Shown: in pieces, positions 19,567-29,839 of the stretch | Position numbering within the stretch: the first letter of the stretch is position 1 | Layout of the letters: each line of letters begins with the position of its first letter | Assembly: GCF_024793895.1 (NCBI RefSeq) | Contig: NZ_JANUSB010000015.1 | Coordinates: forward strand, 1,974,695-2,038,694 | From: Serratia sp. AKBS12 | Lineage (GTDB): Bacteria > Pseudomonadota > Gammaproteobacteria > Enterobacterales > Enterobacteriaceae | DNA: 64,000 bases | Reading direction: 5' to 3' | The notes under the pieces: generated by a model | Told to the model about the DNA's origin: nothing | Databases searched by the model: none | Seen by the model: only the letters and a program-made list of their open reading frames with translations | Position numbers and translations under genes: made by a program

Positions 19567-20676
19567 TCATTTACCGCTTTTAACTTTAGTCCAGGCGCGG
19601 GTGATGACGCGATCAAGCTTTGGTTCCTGTACCTTCAGCGTGAACATTTTGGCGCGTACCTCTGCCGGCGGATAGATGCCCGGGTTATCGCGCACCTCGG
19701 CATTTACCAACGGCGTAGCTGCCGCGTTGCCGCTGGCGTAATAGACGTGGTTGCTGATGTCGGCAATGATTTCCGGCTTCATCAGGAAGTTAAGAAACTG
19801 GTAGGCTTCATTCTTGTTTTTGGCGTCGGCCGGCATGGCGAAGACGTCAAAGAACGCCAGCGCGCCCTCCTTCGGAATGCTGTACGCCACGTTAACGCCA
19901 TTTTTGGCATCCTTGGCGCGATTGGACGCCTGCATGACGTCACCCGCCCAGCCGATCGCCACGCAGATATCGCCGTTGGCCAGATCGTTTATGTACTGAG
20001 AGGAATGGAAATAACGTACGTTCGGCCGCAGTTTCAGCAGCAGATCTGTCGCCGGGCCGGTGTAATCCTTGGCATCGCTGCTGTTCGGGTCCTTGCCAAG
20101 GTAGTTCAGCACGGTGGCAAACACTTCGCTTGGCGCATCAAGGAAGGAAACGCCGCAGCTTTTCAGCTTCTCGAGGTTTTCCGGCTTCAGTACCAGATCC
20201 CAACTGTTGACCGGTGCATCTTTACCCAGCGCGGCCTTGACCTTGTCGACGTTATAGCCGATGCCGGTAGTGGCCCACAGGTAAGGAATGGCGTATTTGT
20301 TATCCGGATCGTGTTTGGCCACCAGCTTCAGCAATTCGGGATCGAGATTTTTGTAGTTGGGCAATTTACTTTTATCCAGCGGCTGGAATACGCCGGCAGA
20401 CAGTTGGCGCTCCAGGAAGCTGGCCGACGGAACCACCAGATCAAAACCGGTGCTGCCCGCCATCAGTTTGCCTTCCAGCACTTCGTTGGAGTCAAAGACG
20501 TCATACACCACCTTGATGCCGGTTTCCTTCTGAAATTTCGCCAGGGTGTCCGGCGCTATATAGTCAGACCAGTTATAGACATGCAGGGTTTTTTCTTCTG
20601 CCGACGCGGCCACGCTTGTCGCCATCAATAAACCGGCAACAACGCCCGACAACCACTTTTTACGTTGGGTGACCAT
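19567..20676 (-). CDS. potF: Putrescine-binding periplasmic protein PotF
   Basis: Periplasmic binding protein of 369 residues with a signal peptide ending ...SVAASA. Mature N-terminus [19 protein letters not shown] is the diagnostic polyamine-binding start; YNWSDY and the WAGDVMQA region carry ligand contacts in E. coli PotF. Start at 20676 has GGAGGAAG upstream; the longer frame to 20745 lacks a ribosome site. First gene of potFGHI. Confidence 0.96.
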   Translation of the reverse strand: MVTQRKKWLSGVVAGLLMATSVAASAEEKTLHVYNWSDYIAPDTLAKFQKETGIKVVYDVFDSNEVLEGKLMAGSTGFDLVVPSASFLERQLSAGVFQPLDKSKLPNYKNLDPELLKLVAKHDPDNKYAIPYLWATTGIGYNVDKVKAALGKDAPVNSWDLVLKPENLEKLKSCGVSFLDAPSEVFATVLNYLGKDPNSSDAKDYTGPATDLLLKLRPNVRYFHSSQYINDLANGDICVAIGWAGDVMQASNRAKDAKNGVNVAYSIPKEGALAFFDVFAMPADAKNKNEAYQFLNFLMKPEIIADISNHVYYASGNAAATPLVNAEVRDNPGIYPPAEVRAKMFTLKVQEPKLDRVITRAWTKVKSGK

Positions 20677-21069
20677 CCGTAACTTCCTCCAAAACAAAGG
20701 GTGAATTTGTATCCCAGAATGATACAAAACCGGTCCTGCCCGCATGCAATCGTTGCAATGGGAAATGCATGCCTATGCAATTGATTACCTGGCGCTTTAT
20801 TGATTGACAGCCTGTATGGTCACAAGGTGATGTACCGACCCGTTGGCAGCATCAGCAGCATAACCGCTGCGCAGGTATCGCACCATACGCTAGAGTAAAA
20901 AACGCCTTTTATCGATTTTTTATGCATTTTTCTCTATGTTGATACGCCATTAACGGCATAAACGGCGAGAAATATCTGGCTACAGTGGGTAAAACGCAGA
21001 ATAAATTATGGCGGAGGAATAGTGGGCGACATGCCGTTTGGGCTACGGCATGTCAGTATTCAGCGGGGA
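20677..21069. other. Intergenic region between potF and ybjN
   Basis: No gene is visible. It should hold the potF promoter (AT-rich stretch around 20895-20945) and, at 21028-21054, a perfect 10-bp inverted repeat GACATGCCGT/ACGGCATGTC with a 7-base loop just downstream of ybjN, perhaps the ybjN terminator although it lacks a T run. Confidence 0.5.
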
Positions 21070-21549
21070 TCAGTGCAGCATTGTCTGGCGGGCGGTGCCA
21101 GCGTTGTTGTCTTCTTCATCGCCCATAAACAGCAGATCGTTCGCCCTGGCTTCCAGGATCACCATCGAAATCTGCTCTTCGCCCTGCTGCATAAAGTGGG
21201 CAAACTGTTCCAGCGTCACGCCGACCGCAATGCTCAGTGCCTGGCAGACGATCAGTTTCGGCAGGTTGTCATCCTGAACGTCGACAAACGCCTTGATGGT
21301 CAGTGAGCTGGCGTTGATTTGGCTGAGATCGGCCACCAGCGGGATCAGAGCCGTTGGCTTGACCTCTGCCAGCGCGGAAAACAGGATGACGTCATCGACC
21401 AGATCAACCTTGGCGTCAAACACGCCGTCGAAATTTTGCATGTGCGGCAGGTGCAGCGCCTGGCAGGAATCACATTCAAAAAATGAGATGCCCAGTTGAT
21501 CCAGCCAACGTCGTAATAACGCCAAATCAGGGACGATGAGTGAATCCAT
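21070..21549 (-). CDS. ybjN: YbjN family protein
   Basis: 159-residue cytoplasmic YbjN homologue (LRRWLDQLGISFFECDSCQALHLPHMQ ... VCQALSIAVGVTLEQFAHFMQQGEEQI). E. coli YbjN has a type III secretion chaperone-like fold and its level affects motility, biofilm and stress traits; mechanism unclear. Between rimK and potF as in E. coli. Confidence 0.94.
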   Translation of the reverse strand: MDSLIVPDLALLRRWLDQLGISFFECDSCQALHLPHMQNFDGVFDAKVDLVDDVILFSALAEVKPTALIPLVADLSQINASSLTIKAFVDVQDDNLPKLIVCQALSIAVGVTLEQFAHFMQQGEEQISMVILEARANDLLFMGDEEDNNAGTARQTMLH

Positions 21550-21718
21550 ACGGTACCAGCCTCACAAGGTTCATAAATGCGAAAAGGCGCATAGCTTACG
21601 GAATATTCATCCGCGATGCCACGATCAATGCGGCTTAATTCGCTAATGCAATCATTATGAGCGAGAAATTGTTGCCATGCCGGGCGCTGAACGGCAAAAA
21701 TGCTCGCCGGGTGGCGGG

Positions 21719-22621
21719 TTAGCCCCCCGATTTAAGCCGAAAGCCCGGCCGGGCACGCCGCTCGATATAATCGATCATCATACCGGCAATATCCAGGCCA
21801 GTGGTGGTTTCCACCCCTTCCAGCCCCGGCGAGGCATTCACTTCCATCACCAGTGGCCCGCGTTCGGCGCGTAGAATATCCACTCCGGCAATATCCAAAC
21901 CCAGCGTTGCCGCCGCTTTCACCGCTACCGCCCGTTCCTTGGCGGTGATAACCACCTTGCTGGCCGTGCCGCCACGGTGCAGGTTGGAACGAAACTCCCC
22001 CGGTTTGGCCTGCCGTTCAATGGCCGCCACCACGCGCCCGCCGATCACCAGGCAGCGAATATCCCGCCCCTGCGCTTCGCGCACATACTCTTGTACCAGA
22101 ATGTGCGCGTTCAGGCCGCGAAAGGCATCAATCACGCTTTCTGCCGCCTGACGCGTTTCGGCCAGTACCACACCAATACCCTGCGTGCCTTCCACCAGTT
22201 TGACCACCAGCGGAGCACCGCCAACCAGCGCGATCAAATCGTCGGTATCGTCGGGGGAATGGGCAAAGCCGGTGATCGGCAGATCGAGGCCCTGGCGCGC
22301 CAGCAGTTGCAGCGAACGCAGTTTGTCGCGAGCGCGAATGATGGCGACGGACTCGTTAAGCGGATAGCTGCCAAGCAGCTCAAACTGACGCAGCACCGCA
22401 GTGCCATAGAAGGTGATCGCCGAGCCGATACGCGGGATAACCGCATCGTAACGATCTAACTGGCGACCGCGATAGTGGATGGTCGGCGCCGCCGGATTGA
22501 TATTCATGTAGCAGGAGAGCGGATCGATCACTTCAATCGTATGCCCGCGCTCCTCTGCCGCTGTGCGTAGCCGTTTGCACGAATACAGCGATCCATCGCG
22601 CGAAAGAATGGCAATTTTCAA
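21719..22621 (-). CDS. rimK: Ribosomal protein S6 glutamate ligase RimK
   Basis: ATP-grasp enzyme, 300 residues, that adds glutamates to the C-terminus of ribosomal protein S6. Landmarks: [38 protein letters not shown] (ATP-grasp loop), [17 protein letters not shown], and [14 protein letters not shown] (metal-binding motif). It follows ybjC by about 40 bp and probably shares its transcript. Confidence 0.96.
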   Translation of the reverse strand: MKIAILSRDGSLYSCKRLRTAAEERGHTIEVIDPLSCYMNINPAAPTIHYRGRQLDRYDAVIPRIGSAITFYGTAVLRQFELLGSYPLNESVAIIRARDKLRSLQLLARQGLDLPITGFAHSPDDTDDLIALVGGAPLVVKLVEGTQGIGVVLAETRQAAESVIDAFRGLNAHILVQEYVREAQGRDIRCLVIGGRVVAAIERQAKPGEFRSNLHRGGTASKVVITAKERAVAVKAAATLGLDIAGVDILRAERGPLVMEVNASPGLEGVETTTGLDIAGMMIDYIERRARPGFRLKSGG

Positions 22622-22661
22622 CGTATTACCCCCAAACGGGCAACTCCCGACGGCACAACGC

Positions 22662-22964
22662 TCAGTCGCGCGACGGGCGGTCTTTTTTATCTTCCGGCGA
22701 TGCTTTCCGCCGATCGTTTTCTGGCGGTAAACCGCCGTGCATCAACGGGCCGAACCCCTGCACCACACGCCAGACCAAAAACGCCGCGGCCGGTACCATC
22801 AGCGCCACGCCAAGAAAAATCATGCCAACCGCAGCGGTTTGCGACCCCAGCCAGCCCGGCAGCTGAACATAGTCATGAATGCTCAGATACGCCAGTATCA
22901 GCATCACCATGCCCAAGCCTTCCAACGCCAATACCGGGCGTGGTAAATCGCCGAATGAACGCAT
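22662..22964 (-). CDS. ybjC: YbjC family inner-membrane protein
   Basis: 100-residue protein with two membrane segments ([39 protein letters not shown]) and a charged C-terminal tail, matching DUF1418/YbjC. Start at 22964 follows AGGAGGGAG; a longer frame is not supported. In E. coli nfsA lies between ybjC and rimK; here rimK follows directly. Confidence 0.88.
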   Translation of the reverse strand: MRSFGDLPRPVLALEGLGMVMLILAYLSIHDYVQLPGWLGSQTAAVGMIFLGVALMVPAAAFLVWRVVQGFGPLMHGGLPPENDRRKASPEDKKDRPSRD

Positions 22965-23202
22965 ATTGCTCCCTCCTGTCATGCTGCGCACAGTGTAGTG
23001 AATTCCCGGCGCTGACAACAGCGCCAGATGACCAATAGGTGGCGTAAATCAGATTAACAGGTAAATCCTGCTTTTTTTTATCGGCCTCTACGGGCATAGT
23101 AAGCGCCATTGCACCTGAAGTGATGCGTTGGCTGAGGTCTTTTTTGACTGACGGGATGTCGTTACAACAGCGATAATAGATTGAATAAACGAGGAGTATT
23201 TC

Positions 23203-23466
23203 ATGTTTGCAGTAATCTTCGGGCGTCCGGGCTGTCCATATTGTGTCCGTGCTAAAGAACTGGCAGAAAAACTGACTGAAGAGCGCGATGATTTCAACTT
23301 CCGTTATGTTGATATCCACGCTGAAGGCATCACCAAGGCCGATCTGGAAAAAACCGTCGGCAAACCGGTTGAAACGGTACCGCAGATTTTCCTCGATCAG
23401 CAGCACATTGGCGGCTGCACCGACTTTGAAGCCTATGCCAAAGAAAACCTGAATCTGTTCCAATAA
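23203..23466 (+). CDS. grxA: Glutaredoxin 1
   Basis: 87-residue glutathione-dependent disulfide reductase with active site CPYC at residues 11-14, the cis-proline segment VETVPQIF and the GGCTDFEAY glutathione-contact motif. Serves as electron donor for ribonucleotide reductase and PAPS reductase in E. coli. Strong GAGGAG ribosome site upstream. Confidence 0.97.
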   Translation: MFAVIFGRPGCPYCVRAKELAEKLTEERDDFNFRYVDIHAEGITKADLEKTVGKPVETVPQIFLDQQHIGGCTDFEAYAKENLNLFQ

Positions 23467-23484
23467 GTTGCTATAGAACAGTAA

Positions 23485-23507
23485 AAAGGCGCCTCAGGCG
23501 CCTTTTT
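23485..23507 (+). terminator. Rho-independent terminator of grxA
   Basis: AAAGGCGCC-TCA-GGCGCCTTTTTT: 9-bp stem with a 3-base loop and a six-T run. The A run on the other side lets it serve the converging ybjM gene too. Confidence 0.9.
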
Positions 23508-23875
23508 TAATGCCTTCGCGACGGCAAACATGGCTGCAGTAGCGTACGCACCATCAGAAACAGCATGGCGCCAAATGCGCACCAAAACACCGCGCTGATG
23601 CCATAAGCCAGTTCCTGCCAGAACGAATACGGCGGTGCCAGCCAAAAATAGCGCATCAACAGACATAACGGCAACGCATACAACGCACCGCGCAACGGCG
23701 CCAGCAGACGTTTGGAGATGGACAGGTAACTGCCGATAACCCCGGGGATCAGAAACAGCAACAAACCGGTCTTCCCTTGATGGTGGTCGGCAATATCGCT
23801 CTGCTGGCAAAAAAATACCACGCCAAACAGCAAAAAACTGCCAACTACCCCTAGCCAATCGCGATAACCCGCCAT
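23507..23875 (-). CDS. ybjM: YbjM family inner-membrane protein
   Basis: 122 residues with four predicted membrane segments (VVGSFLLFGVVFFC; LLLFLIPGVIGSYLSI; ALYALPLCLLMRYFWL; VFWCAFGAMLFLMV). Size, topology and position between grxA and ybjL fit E. coli YbjM. Function unknown. Confidence 0.82.
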   Translation of the reverse strand: MAGYRDWLGVVGSFLLFGVVFFCQQSDIADHHQGKTGLLLFLIPGVIGSYLSISKRLLAPLRGALYALPLCLLMRYFWLAPPYSFWQELAYGISAVFWCAFGAMLFLMVRTLLQPCLPSRRH

Positions 23876-24186
23876 AGGTTTACCTCCCTTGCAAAAACAA
23901 CTGCGGCCAGACCGCAGAAATCGGAACCCACAGCCGGCAAAAACAGTGCGCAGCTGGACTTTTTCCTTGGCTAAAAGAGAGTTAAAGGCAGAAAGGCGTG
24001 CAGGATAGCCGCTTTATGCTGGCTGTCGTGCGTCAGAGCGTCTAGAATAAGCCCCGCCGATCGAGGGATCGCGTTATCTTCGCTGATTGGTTTTTTATCG
24101 TAATCTATCCCTATATCCCATGGCTGAATTTATCCTTTATAGTCAGCCATATCAAGCACTTACTGGTAAACAATAAGTTATCCTCC
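23876..24186. other. Intergenic region upstream of ybjL
   Basis: About 310 bp without a gene. It must contain divergent promoters for ybjM and ybjL; I recognise no specific operator. Confidence 0.5.
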
Positions 24187-25875
24187 GTGAACATAAACGT
24201 CGCTAGTTTGTTAAACGGTAACTACATTCTGTTACTGTTTGTGGTACTCGCCCTGGGGCTCTGCCTCGGTAAACTTCGCTTGGGTTCCGTCCAACTCGGT
24301 AACTCCATTGGGGTTTTAGTGGTTTCGTTGTTGCTCGGCCAACAACATTTCGCGATTAACACCGAAGCGCTAAGCCTGGGCTTTATGCTGTTTATTTTCT
24401 GCGTCGGGGTAGAAGCTGGACCCAACTTTTTCTCGATTTTCTTCCGCGACGGCAAAAACTATCTGATGTTGGCGCTGGTGATGGTCGGCTCTGCCATGGT
24501 GCTGGCAATCGGCCTTGGTAAGCTGTTCCACTGGGATATCGGCCTGACCGCCGGCATGCTCGCCGGTTCGATGACCTCAACGCCGGTTTTGGTCGGCGCC
24601 GGCGACACGCTGCGTAACACCATTACCAATGGCCCGGCGCTGCTTTCCGCGCAGGATCACCTCAGCCTGGGCTACGCCCTCACCTATCTGATCGGTCTGG
24701 TCAGCCTGATTTTCGGCGCGCGTTATCTGCCGAAACTGCAACATCAGGACTTGCCGACCTCTGCTCAGCAAATCGCCCGGGAACGCGGCCTGGATACCGA
24801 CAGCCAGCGCAAGGTTTATCTGCCGGTGATCCGCGCCTACCGCGTCGGGCCGGAGCTGGTGGCCTGGGCTGATGGCAAGAATCTACGTGAACTGGGTATC
24901 TATCGCCAGACCGGGTGTTATATCGAGCGCATTCGCCGCAACGGCATCCTGGCGAACCCGGATGGTGATGCGGTACTGCAAGTGGGCGATGAGATTTCGC
25001 TGGTCGGCTATCCGGACGCTCATGCACGCCTGGATCCCAGCTTCCGTAACGGCAAGGAAGTGTTCGACCGCGACCTGCTGGATATGCGCATCGTCACCGA
25101 AGAGATCGTGGTCAAAAACAGTAATGCGGTCGGCAAACGCCTTAGCCAGTTAAAGCTGACCGACCACGGCTGCTTTCTCAACCGCGTGATCCGCAGCCAG
25201 ATCGAAATGCCGATTGACGACAGCATTGTGCTGAACAAAGGCGATGTGCTGCAGGTGAGCGGCGATGCCCGCCGAGTGAAGAGCGTGGCAGAAAAAATCG
25301 GCTTTATCTCGATTCACAGCCAGGTCACCGATCTGCTGGCGTTCTGCGCCTTCTTCATTATCGGCCTGCTGATTGGCCAGATAACCATTCAGTTCAGCAA
25401 TTTCTCGTTCGGCATCGGCAACGCCGCCGGGCTACTGATGTCTGGCATCATGCTGGGCTTTCTGCGAGCCAACCACCCTACCTTCGGCTATATCCCGCAG
25501 GGCGCGTTGAATATGGTCAAAGAGTTCGGGTTAATGGTGTTTATGGCCGGGGTCGGCCTGAGCGCCGGCGCCGGTATTGGCCACGGTCTGGGCGCCGTTG
25601 GTGGGCAGATGCTGATTTCCGGCCTGATTGTCAGTCTGGTGCCGGTGGTGGTTTGCTTCCTCTTCGGTGCCTACGTGCTGCGCATGAACCGCGCGCTGCT
25701 GTTCGGTGCCATCATGGGTGCCCGTACCTGCGCACCGGCGATGGAAATCATCAGCGACACCGCACGCAGCAATATTCCCGCTCTGGGCTACGCCGGCACC
25801 TATGCCATCGCTAACGTATTGTTAACCTTGGCGGGTTCATTAATCGTGGTGCTATGGCCGGGAATTCTCAGCTGA
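24187..25875 (+). CDS. ybjL: YbjL, AspT/YidE-family putative transporter
   Basis: 562-residue inner-membrane protein closely matching E. coli YbjL. Two blocks of membrane segments (about 1-180 and 385-562) flank two RCK_C/TrkA-C regulatory domains (about 205-290 and 295-375). Duplicated AspT-type motifs [13 protein letters not shown] and [11 protein letters not shown] are visible. Family members exchange dicarboxylates or amino acids; YbjL has been linked to succinate/glutamate export. Start codon is GTG with TCCTCC ahead; conservation starts there ([17 protein letters not shown]). Last core gene before the accessory region. Confidence 0.95.
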   Translation: MNINVASLLNGNYILLLFVVLALGLCLGKLRLGSVQLGNSIGVLVVSLLLGQQHFAINTEALSLGFMLFIFCVGVEAGPNFFSIFFRDGKNYLMLALVMVGSAMVLAIGLGKLFHWDIGLTAGMLAGSMTSTPVLVGAGDTLRNTITNGPALLSAQDHLSLGYALTYLIGLVSLIFGARYLPKLQHQDLPTSAQQIARERGLDTDSQRKVYLPVIRAYRVGPELVAWADGKNLRELGIYRQTGCYIERIRRNGILANPDGDAVLQVGDEISLVGYPDAHARLDPSFRNGKEVFDRDLLDMRIVTEEIVVKNSNAVGKRLSQLKLTDHGCFLNRVIRSQIEMPIDDSIVLNKGDVLQVSGDARRVKSVAEKIGFISIHSQVTDLLAFCAFFIIGLLIGQITIQFSNFSFGIGNAAGLLMSGIMLGFLRANHPTFGYIPQGALNMVKEFGLMVFMAGVGLSAGAGIGHGLGAVGGQMLISGLIVSLVPVVVCFLFGAYVLRMNRALLFGAIMGARTCAPAMEIISDTARSNIPALGYAGTYAIANVLLTLAGSLIVVLWPGILS

Positions 25876-26003
25876 CAGTTAAGAAAAAGAAATGGGTTAA
25901 CGCAAAATATTTTTGAAATTTTTGTCATCAGGCAGAACTTTTTGCCTGGGGGGCAGTCTGAATTAGTGCCACTGCTTTTCTTTGATGTCCCCATTTTGTG
26001 GAG

Positions 26004-26047
26004 CCCGATAATCCCGCCTTTTTAGGTTCAAGATTATCGGGTTTTTT
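26004..26047 (+). terminator. Terminator downstream of ybjL
   Basis: 9-bp stem CCCGATAAT (26004-26012) with ATTATCGGG (26033-26041), followed by six T. The 20-base loop itself is GC/T rich. Marks the probable end of core sequence. Confidence 0.75.
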
Positions 26048-26203
26048 GTTGCCTGAAAAAATACCATTTCAATATAAAACAATGACAACCACTAAATCTC
26101 GCAAGGGCGCAAAGTGGCGACAGCCATTTTGCCGGTTCGGGGAAAAGCAATCCGCTTCGTGCGCTATCAACCGCCAAACGAATAAGCAAAAAGCCGCCAT
26201 ACT
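26048..26203. other. Core/accessory boundary, no gene recognised
   Basis: Between the ybjL terminator and the first IS3-family end. No tRNA gene or direct-repeat attachment site is visible here. Confidence 0.4.
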
Positions 26204-26318
26204 TGAACTGACCTCTTAAAGTTGAACGGTTTATCAGGCGGCTATCTGAGCCTGGGTTCGGTACCCTACCGGACGCTGACCTTTTAGTTTCTATTTTATT
26301 CTTTCATGATTGTAATAT
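26204..26318 (-). pseudogene. IS3-family transposase 3' remnant with terminal repeat
   Basis: Minus-strand reading gives [34 protein letters not shown], the C-terminus of an IS3-family OrfB, interrupted by an in-frame stop. The end of the element, TGAACTGACCTC at 26204-26215, resembles the end at 29331-29346. It is only about 30 codons long, so the insertion was largely deleted. Confidence 0.7.
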
Positions 26319-26901
26319 TTGATTCACACGGCCTGACAATACGCCTCACCCTACCGGACACGGCAATGGTTTTTGGCGACGGGGGATCGCCTGATGCAGC
26401 TGGACAGGTTGCATAACGGTAAGGCTCCTGTTCGGCGTGAAAGAAGGGACAGCGCACAGGCTTCTGACTTACCTGCGCTGGCGGTATCCAGATCGGGGGA
26501 GTATGGGTATTTCTCCGCCTTCAACGAAGAACGGCACCCCGAGTCATTTAAATCGATATGTTGTGATTAATGCAGGTCATTAATCCGTGCTCAGGATGCT
26601 AATACCAGCATGAAGTCTTGTAATCAGCAAAAGCGGCTCTTTGGACCATGTGTGGCAAGTAGAGAAACAGCTGATGTTTACTTTCCCCTGAAAACAGCGC
26701 GGCAGGCAACTGAAGAAAAAGCTCCCCCCTGGCACCGGTTCCCCCTCTAACATTTTTTTACCCACATACCGCCCGGCGAGCGGCTATGCCCGGGAAATCC
26801 AGGCGGCAAAATTGGTCCACGCACGCTATACCGCGCTTGCTATTTGAACAAATGTAATTAATTGTCGAAAAAAGTAATTAAACAGTCAGCTTTTGAAAAT
26901 A
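26319..26901. other. Unassigned stretch before the TonB receptor
   Basis: About 580 bp in which I recognise no intact gene on either strand. Short open frames exist but none resembles a known protein or has a credible ribosome site. Probably eroded accessory DNA. Confidence 0.4.
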
Positions 26902-26925
26902 GTAATGATAATTATTTTCATTATC
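26902..26925. promoter_or_regulatory. Fur box upstream of TonB receptor gene
   Basis: GTAATGATAATTATTTTCATTATC fits overlapping 7-1-7 Fur motifs (GATAATGATAATCATTATC consensus) and lies about 60 bp before the receptor start. Predicts iron repression. Confidence 0.8.
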
Positions 26926-26985
26926 AGGCAATGAAATTATCTTACGACCCATGGATGCTTTTTAAACAACAAGGGAAGTTTGATA

Positions 26986-29073
26986 ATGCGTATAAAACTA
27001 ACAATTTCATCTCTGTTACCCGGGCTTTTGCTCACCAGCATAGCAGCTCAGGCTGAAGACGTTATGGTCGTCACCGCCTCCGGATATGAGAAAAAAATCA
27101 CCAATGCCGCCGCCAGCGTTTCCGTCATCTCCCAACAAGAGCTTCAGGCCAACAAATACAACGATCTTGGCGAAGCACTCCGCGCCGTTGAAGGAGTAGA
27201 CGTTGAAAGCAGCACCGGCAAAACCGGCGGGCTGGAAATCAGTATTCGCGGTATGCCAGCAAGCTATACCCTGATTCTGATCGACGGTGTACGCCAGAAC
27301 GGTAGCAGTGACGTTACGCCAAACGGCTTTTCCGCGATGAACACCAGCTTTATGCCTCCCCTCACGGCAATTGAACGCATTGAGGTGATCCGCGGGCCTA
27401 TGTCTACCCTTTATGGCTCAGATGCCATCGGTGGTGTGGTCAATATTATTACTAAGCAAAGCAGCGATATCTGGAGCACATCGATCAATACCGGCATCAA
27501 TTTGCAAGAGAGCCGCAGGTGGGGAAACAGCACGGTGGCCAACTTCTGGTCAAGTGGCCCGCTGGTACCTGAGCTCCTGGATATGCAAGTTCGCGGCAGT
27601 ACGACTCAGCGCCAGGGTTCCAGCATCACCTCATTAAACGACACGGCCGTTACCCGGGTGCCGTACCCAACAGAGGCAGAAAACTATAATTTTGGCACGC
27701 GCCTGGATTTGAAAACCGGCGGCAGTGACACAATCTGGCTGGATTTCGATACCGCCAGCCAGCGCTACAACAATAACGATGGTCAGCTTGGCAGCCTGAC
27801 CGGCGGGTATGACAAAACCCTACGCTACCAGCGCCAGAAGGTCACGCTGGGCCATAATACGACACTGCCGATCGGTATCTGGAAATCGACTCTCAGCTGG
27901 AATGAAACCACCAACAAAGGCCGGCAGTTGGCGGCCGCATCGCTCACACCCGCTAAAGCCTCGCTGGCAGGTAACCCCCGCGAACTCAAGAATACCAACG
28001 TTATTATTGATTCTCTCCTGTTAACCCCGCTGGGGGATGCACACCTGCTGACGCTTGGCGGGGAGTTCTGGGATGCCAAAATGAAAGATGGGGTGGTCCT
28101 AGCGAATTCCGGTAAGTCCTTCCACCAAAAAAGCTGGTCTGCCTATGCGGAAGATGAATGGCGGATCGTGGAACCACTGGCACTGACCGCCGGCACACGT
28201 TATGAGCATCATGAGGTCTTTGGGGGCCATCTTAGCCCGCGCGCCTATCTGGTCTGGAATATGGCGGATGACTGGACGCTTAAAGGCGGGGTAACAACCG
28301 GGTATAAAGCACCGTCTCTCAGCCAGCTGCACAGCGGTATCAGCGGTGTCACCGGTCAGGGAACGATTAATTCGGTTGGTAACCCAGACCTGAAACCGGA
28401 GAAAAGCACCAGTTTTGAAGCCGGGCTGTATTATGAAAACAACGCGGGATTAAACGCTAACATTACCGGCTTCTACACTGATTATCGCAGCAAGATTGTC
28501 AGTTACGCTATCGACGACCATACCCGAAGCTACACCAACAGCGGAAAAGCCCGTACCGATGGTATCGAGTTCGCGACGTCATTCCCGCTTTGGTCCGATA
28601 TCTGGAATTTGTCCCTGAATTACACCTATACTCGCAGCGAACAGCAGGATGGGGATAACAAAGGTGCGCCGTTAGGCAACACGCCAAAACACGTAGCGAA
28701 TACCCGTCTCAGCTGGCAGGCTACAGAGACGATGAATGCCTGGCTTAACGCGCGTTACCGCGGTGCGACACCACGCTTTACACAAAACTATCAGAATCTG
28801 AGTGTTGTACAGAAGAAGGTCTACGACGATCGGGGTGCTAACCTGAAAGCCTGGGCCGTGCTCGATATGGGTCTGTCTTATAAAGTGACTGATGCGCTGA
28901 CGCTGAATACGGCGGTGAACAACCTGCTCAATAAAGACTTCAGCGATGTCACCCAGTATAGAGCGGGTCGCTCGACGACCTACGCTGGCGACTATTTCCA
29001 GACTGCACAGTCCACAACCGGTTCCGTCTTGCCGAAGCGTAATTACTGGCTGGGCTTAAATTATCAATTCTAA
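26986..29073 (+). CDS. TonB-dependent catecholate siderophore receptor (FepA/CirA/IroN type)
   Basis: Outer-membrane ferric-siderophore receptor of 695 residues. Signal peptide MRIKLTISSLLPGLLLTSIAAQA, TonB box near DVMVVTA, plug domain about 35-150 (ISIRGMPASYTLILIDGVRQNG; ERIEVIRGPMSTLYGSDAIGGVVNIITK), then a 22-strand barrel ending in the aromatic NYWLGLNYQF. Start at 26986 follows AAGGGAAG; a TTG codon six bases earlier is less likely. The plug signature and size point to catecholate ligands such as enterobactin, salmochelin or colicin-type ligands; the exact one is unknown. A Fur box precedes it. Flanked by IS3-family remnants in inverted orientation, so it may have been acquired. Confidence 0.92.
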   Translation: MRIKLTISSLLPGLLLTSIAAQAEDVMVVTASGYEKKITNAAASVSVISQQELQANKYNDLGEALRAVEGVDVESSTGKTGGLEISIRGMPASYTLILIDGVRQNGSSDVTPNGFSAMNTSFMPPLTAIERIEVIRGPMSTLYGSDAIGGVVNIITKQSSDIWSTSINTGINLQESRRWGNSTVANFWSSGPLVPELLDMQVRGSTTQRQGSSITSLNDTAVTRVPYPTEAENYNFGTRLDLKTGGSDTIWLDFDTASQRYNNNDGQLGSLTGGYDKTLRYQRQKVTLGHNTTLPIGIWKSTLSWNETTNKGRQLAAASLTPAKASLAGNPRELKNTNVIIDSLLLTPLGDAHLLTLGGEFWDAKMKDGVVLANSGKSFHQKSWSAYAEDEWRIVEPLALTAGTRYEHHEVFGGHLSPRAYLVWNMADDWTLKGGVTTGYKAPSLSQLHSGISGVTGQGTINSVGNPDLKPEKSTSFEAGLYYENNAGLNANITGFYTDYRSKIVSYAIDDHTRSYTNSGKARTDGIEFATSFPLWSDIWNLSLNYTYTRSEQQDGDNKGAPLGNTPKHVANTRLSWQATETMNAWLNARYRGATPRFTQNYQNLSVVQKKVYDDRGANLKAWAVLDMGLSYKVTDALTLNTAVNNLLNKDFSDVTQYRAGRSTTYAGDYFQTAQSTTGSVLPKRNYWLGLNYQF

Positions 29074-29103
29074 CCGCCTTCCTCTCAGTTCCTTATGTAA
29101 ACA

Positions 29104-29301
29104 GGGAACTGTCTGGATAATGCCGTGGCGGAAAGCTTCTTCGGCACGCTGAAATCGGAATGTTTTTACCTGAGGAAGTACAGCAGCGTGGCAGAACTCA
29201 GGAAAGCGGTGGACAGGTATATCCACTATTACAACCATGAACGGATAAAAATGAAGTTAAAGGCCCTGAGCCCGGTGGAATACCGGGCCCAGGCAATATA
29301 A
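29104..29301 (+). pseudogene. IS3-family OrfB C-terminal remnant
   Basis: The frame [19 protein letters not shown] ... [29 protein letters not shown] is the rve C-terminus of an IS3-family transposase, with the final catalytic glutamate in FFGTLKSE. The 5' part is missing. The element end TTATGGGGTCAGTTCA is at 29331-29346. Confidence 0.85.
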
Positions 29302-29330
29302 TTTGTATCTGTGATAATAACCGTCCAGGT

Positions 29331-29346
29331 TTATGGGGTCAGTTCA
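29331..29346. repeat. IS3-family terminal inverted repeat
   Basis: TTATGGGGTCAGTTCA, reading outward as TGAACTGACCCC; it mirrors TGAACTGACCTC at 26204, giving an inverted pair around the TonB receptor gene. Confidence 0.6.
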
Positions 29347-29371
29347 ATTTCGGGCGGGGATATAAAGGGGG

Positions 29372-29800
29372 CTAATCAGGGGTTTTCTGCGAGGCAACAT
29401 ACGCTTTCAGAGTTTCGATTGTTGCGCCGCCAGCACTACAGGCGAAATAGGCGCGTGACCAGAGCACTCCACTATTACTTGCCTTGCGTAAATTTGTGTT
29501 CAGAATGCGCACTCGGCGACTGCTGATCGACTTCAGGTTGTTCACCAGCACGCTTACCGCCAGTTTTGGCGGGTAGGCGACCAGTAGGTGAACATGGTCT
29601 GCTTCACCATCCATCTCCAGGATCTCTATTTCCAGCTTTTCCGCTGCCGATATGAACGCCTCGCGTATTTGCTGGAGCATCATGCCGTCGAAAATCTTAC
29701 GGCGGTATTTCGTCGTAAAGATAAGGTGTACTACCCGCTTACTGATACTGTGTCTGCGGGAGAGGTATCCCTCAAATTCTTCATGCACAATCTCATTCAA
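29372..29800 (-). mobile_element. tnpA: IS200/IS605-family TnpA (Y1 HUH transposase)
   Basis: 142-residue single-strand transposase: VVHLIFTTKYRRKIF, the HUH motif in DHVHLLVAYPPKL, and the catalytic tyrosine in ETLKAYVASQ. The frame is intact. It diverges from a broken tnpB. The left end of the element is probably just left of 29372. A second, truncated copy is at 37863-38118. Confidence 0.85.
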
Positions 29801-29839
29801 AATATTACATTGACTGCATTCTAGCCATGAGCGCTGAAA

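Noticed and set aside
19747..20631. A 294-codon plus-strand open frame opposite potF
   Set aside because: Shadow of potF with no recognisable domain or ribosome site.
26204..26320. Possible tRNA or attachment site at the core/accessory border
   Set aside because: No cloverleaf or tRNA-like 3' end could be found; the sequence is explained by an IS3-family transposase C-terminus and its terminal repeat.
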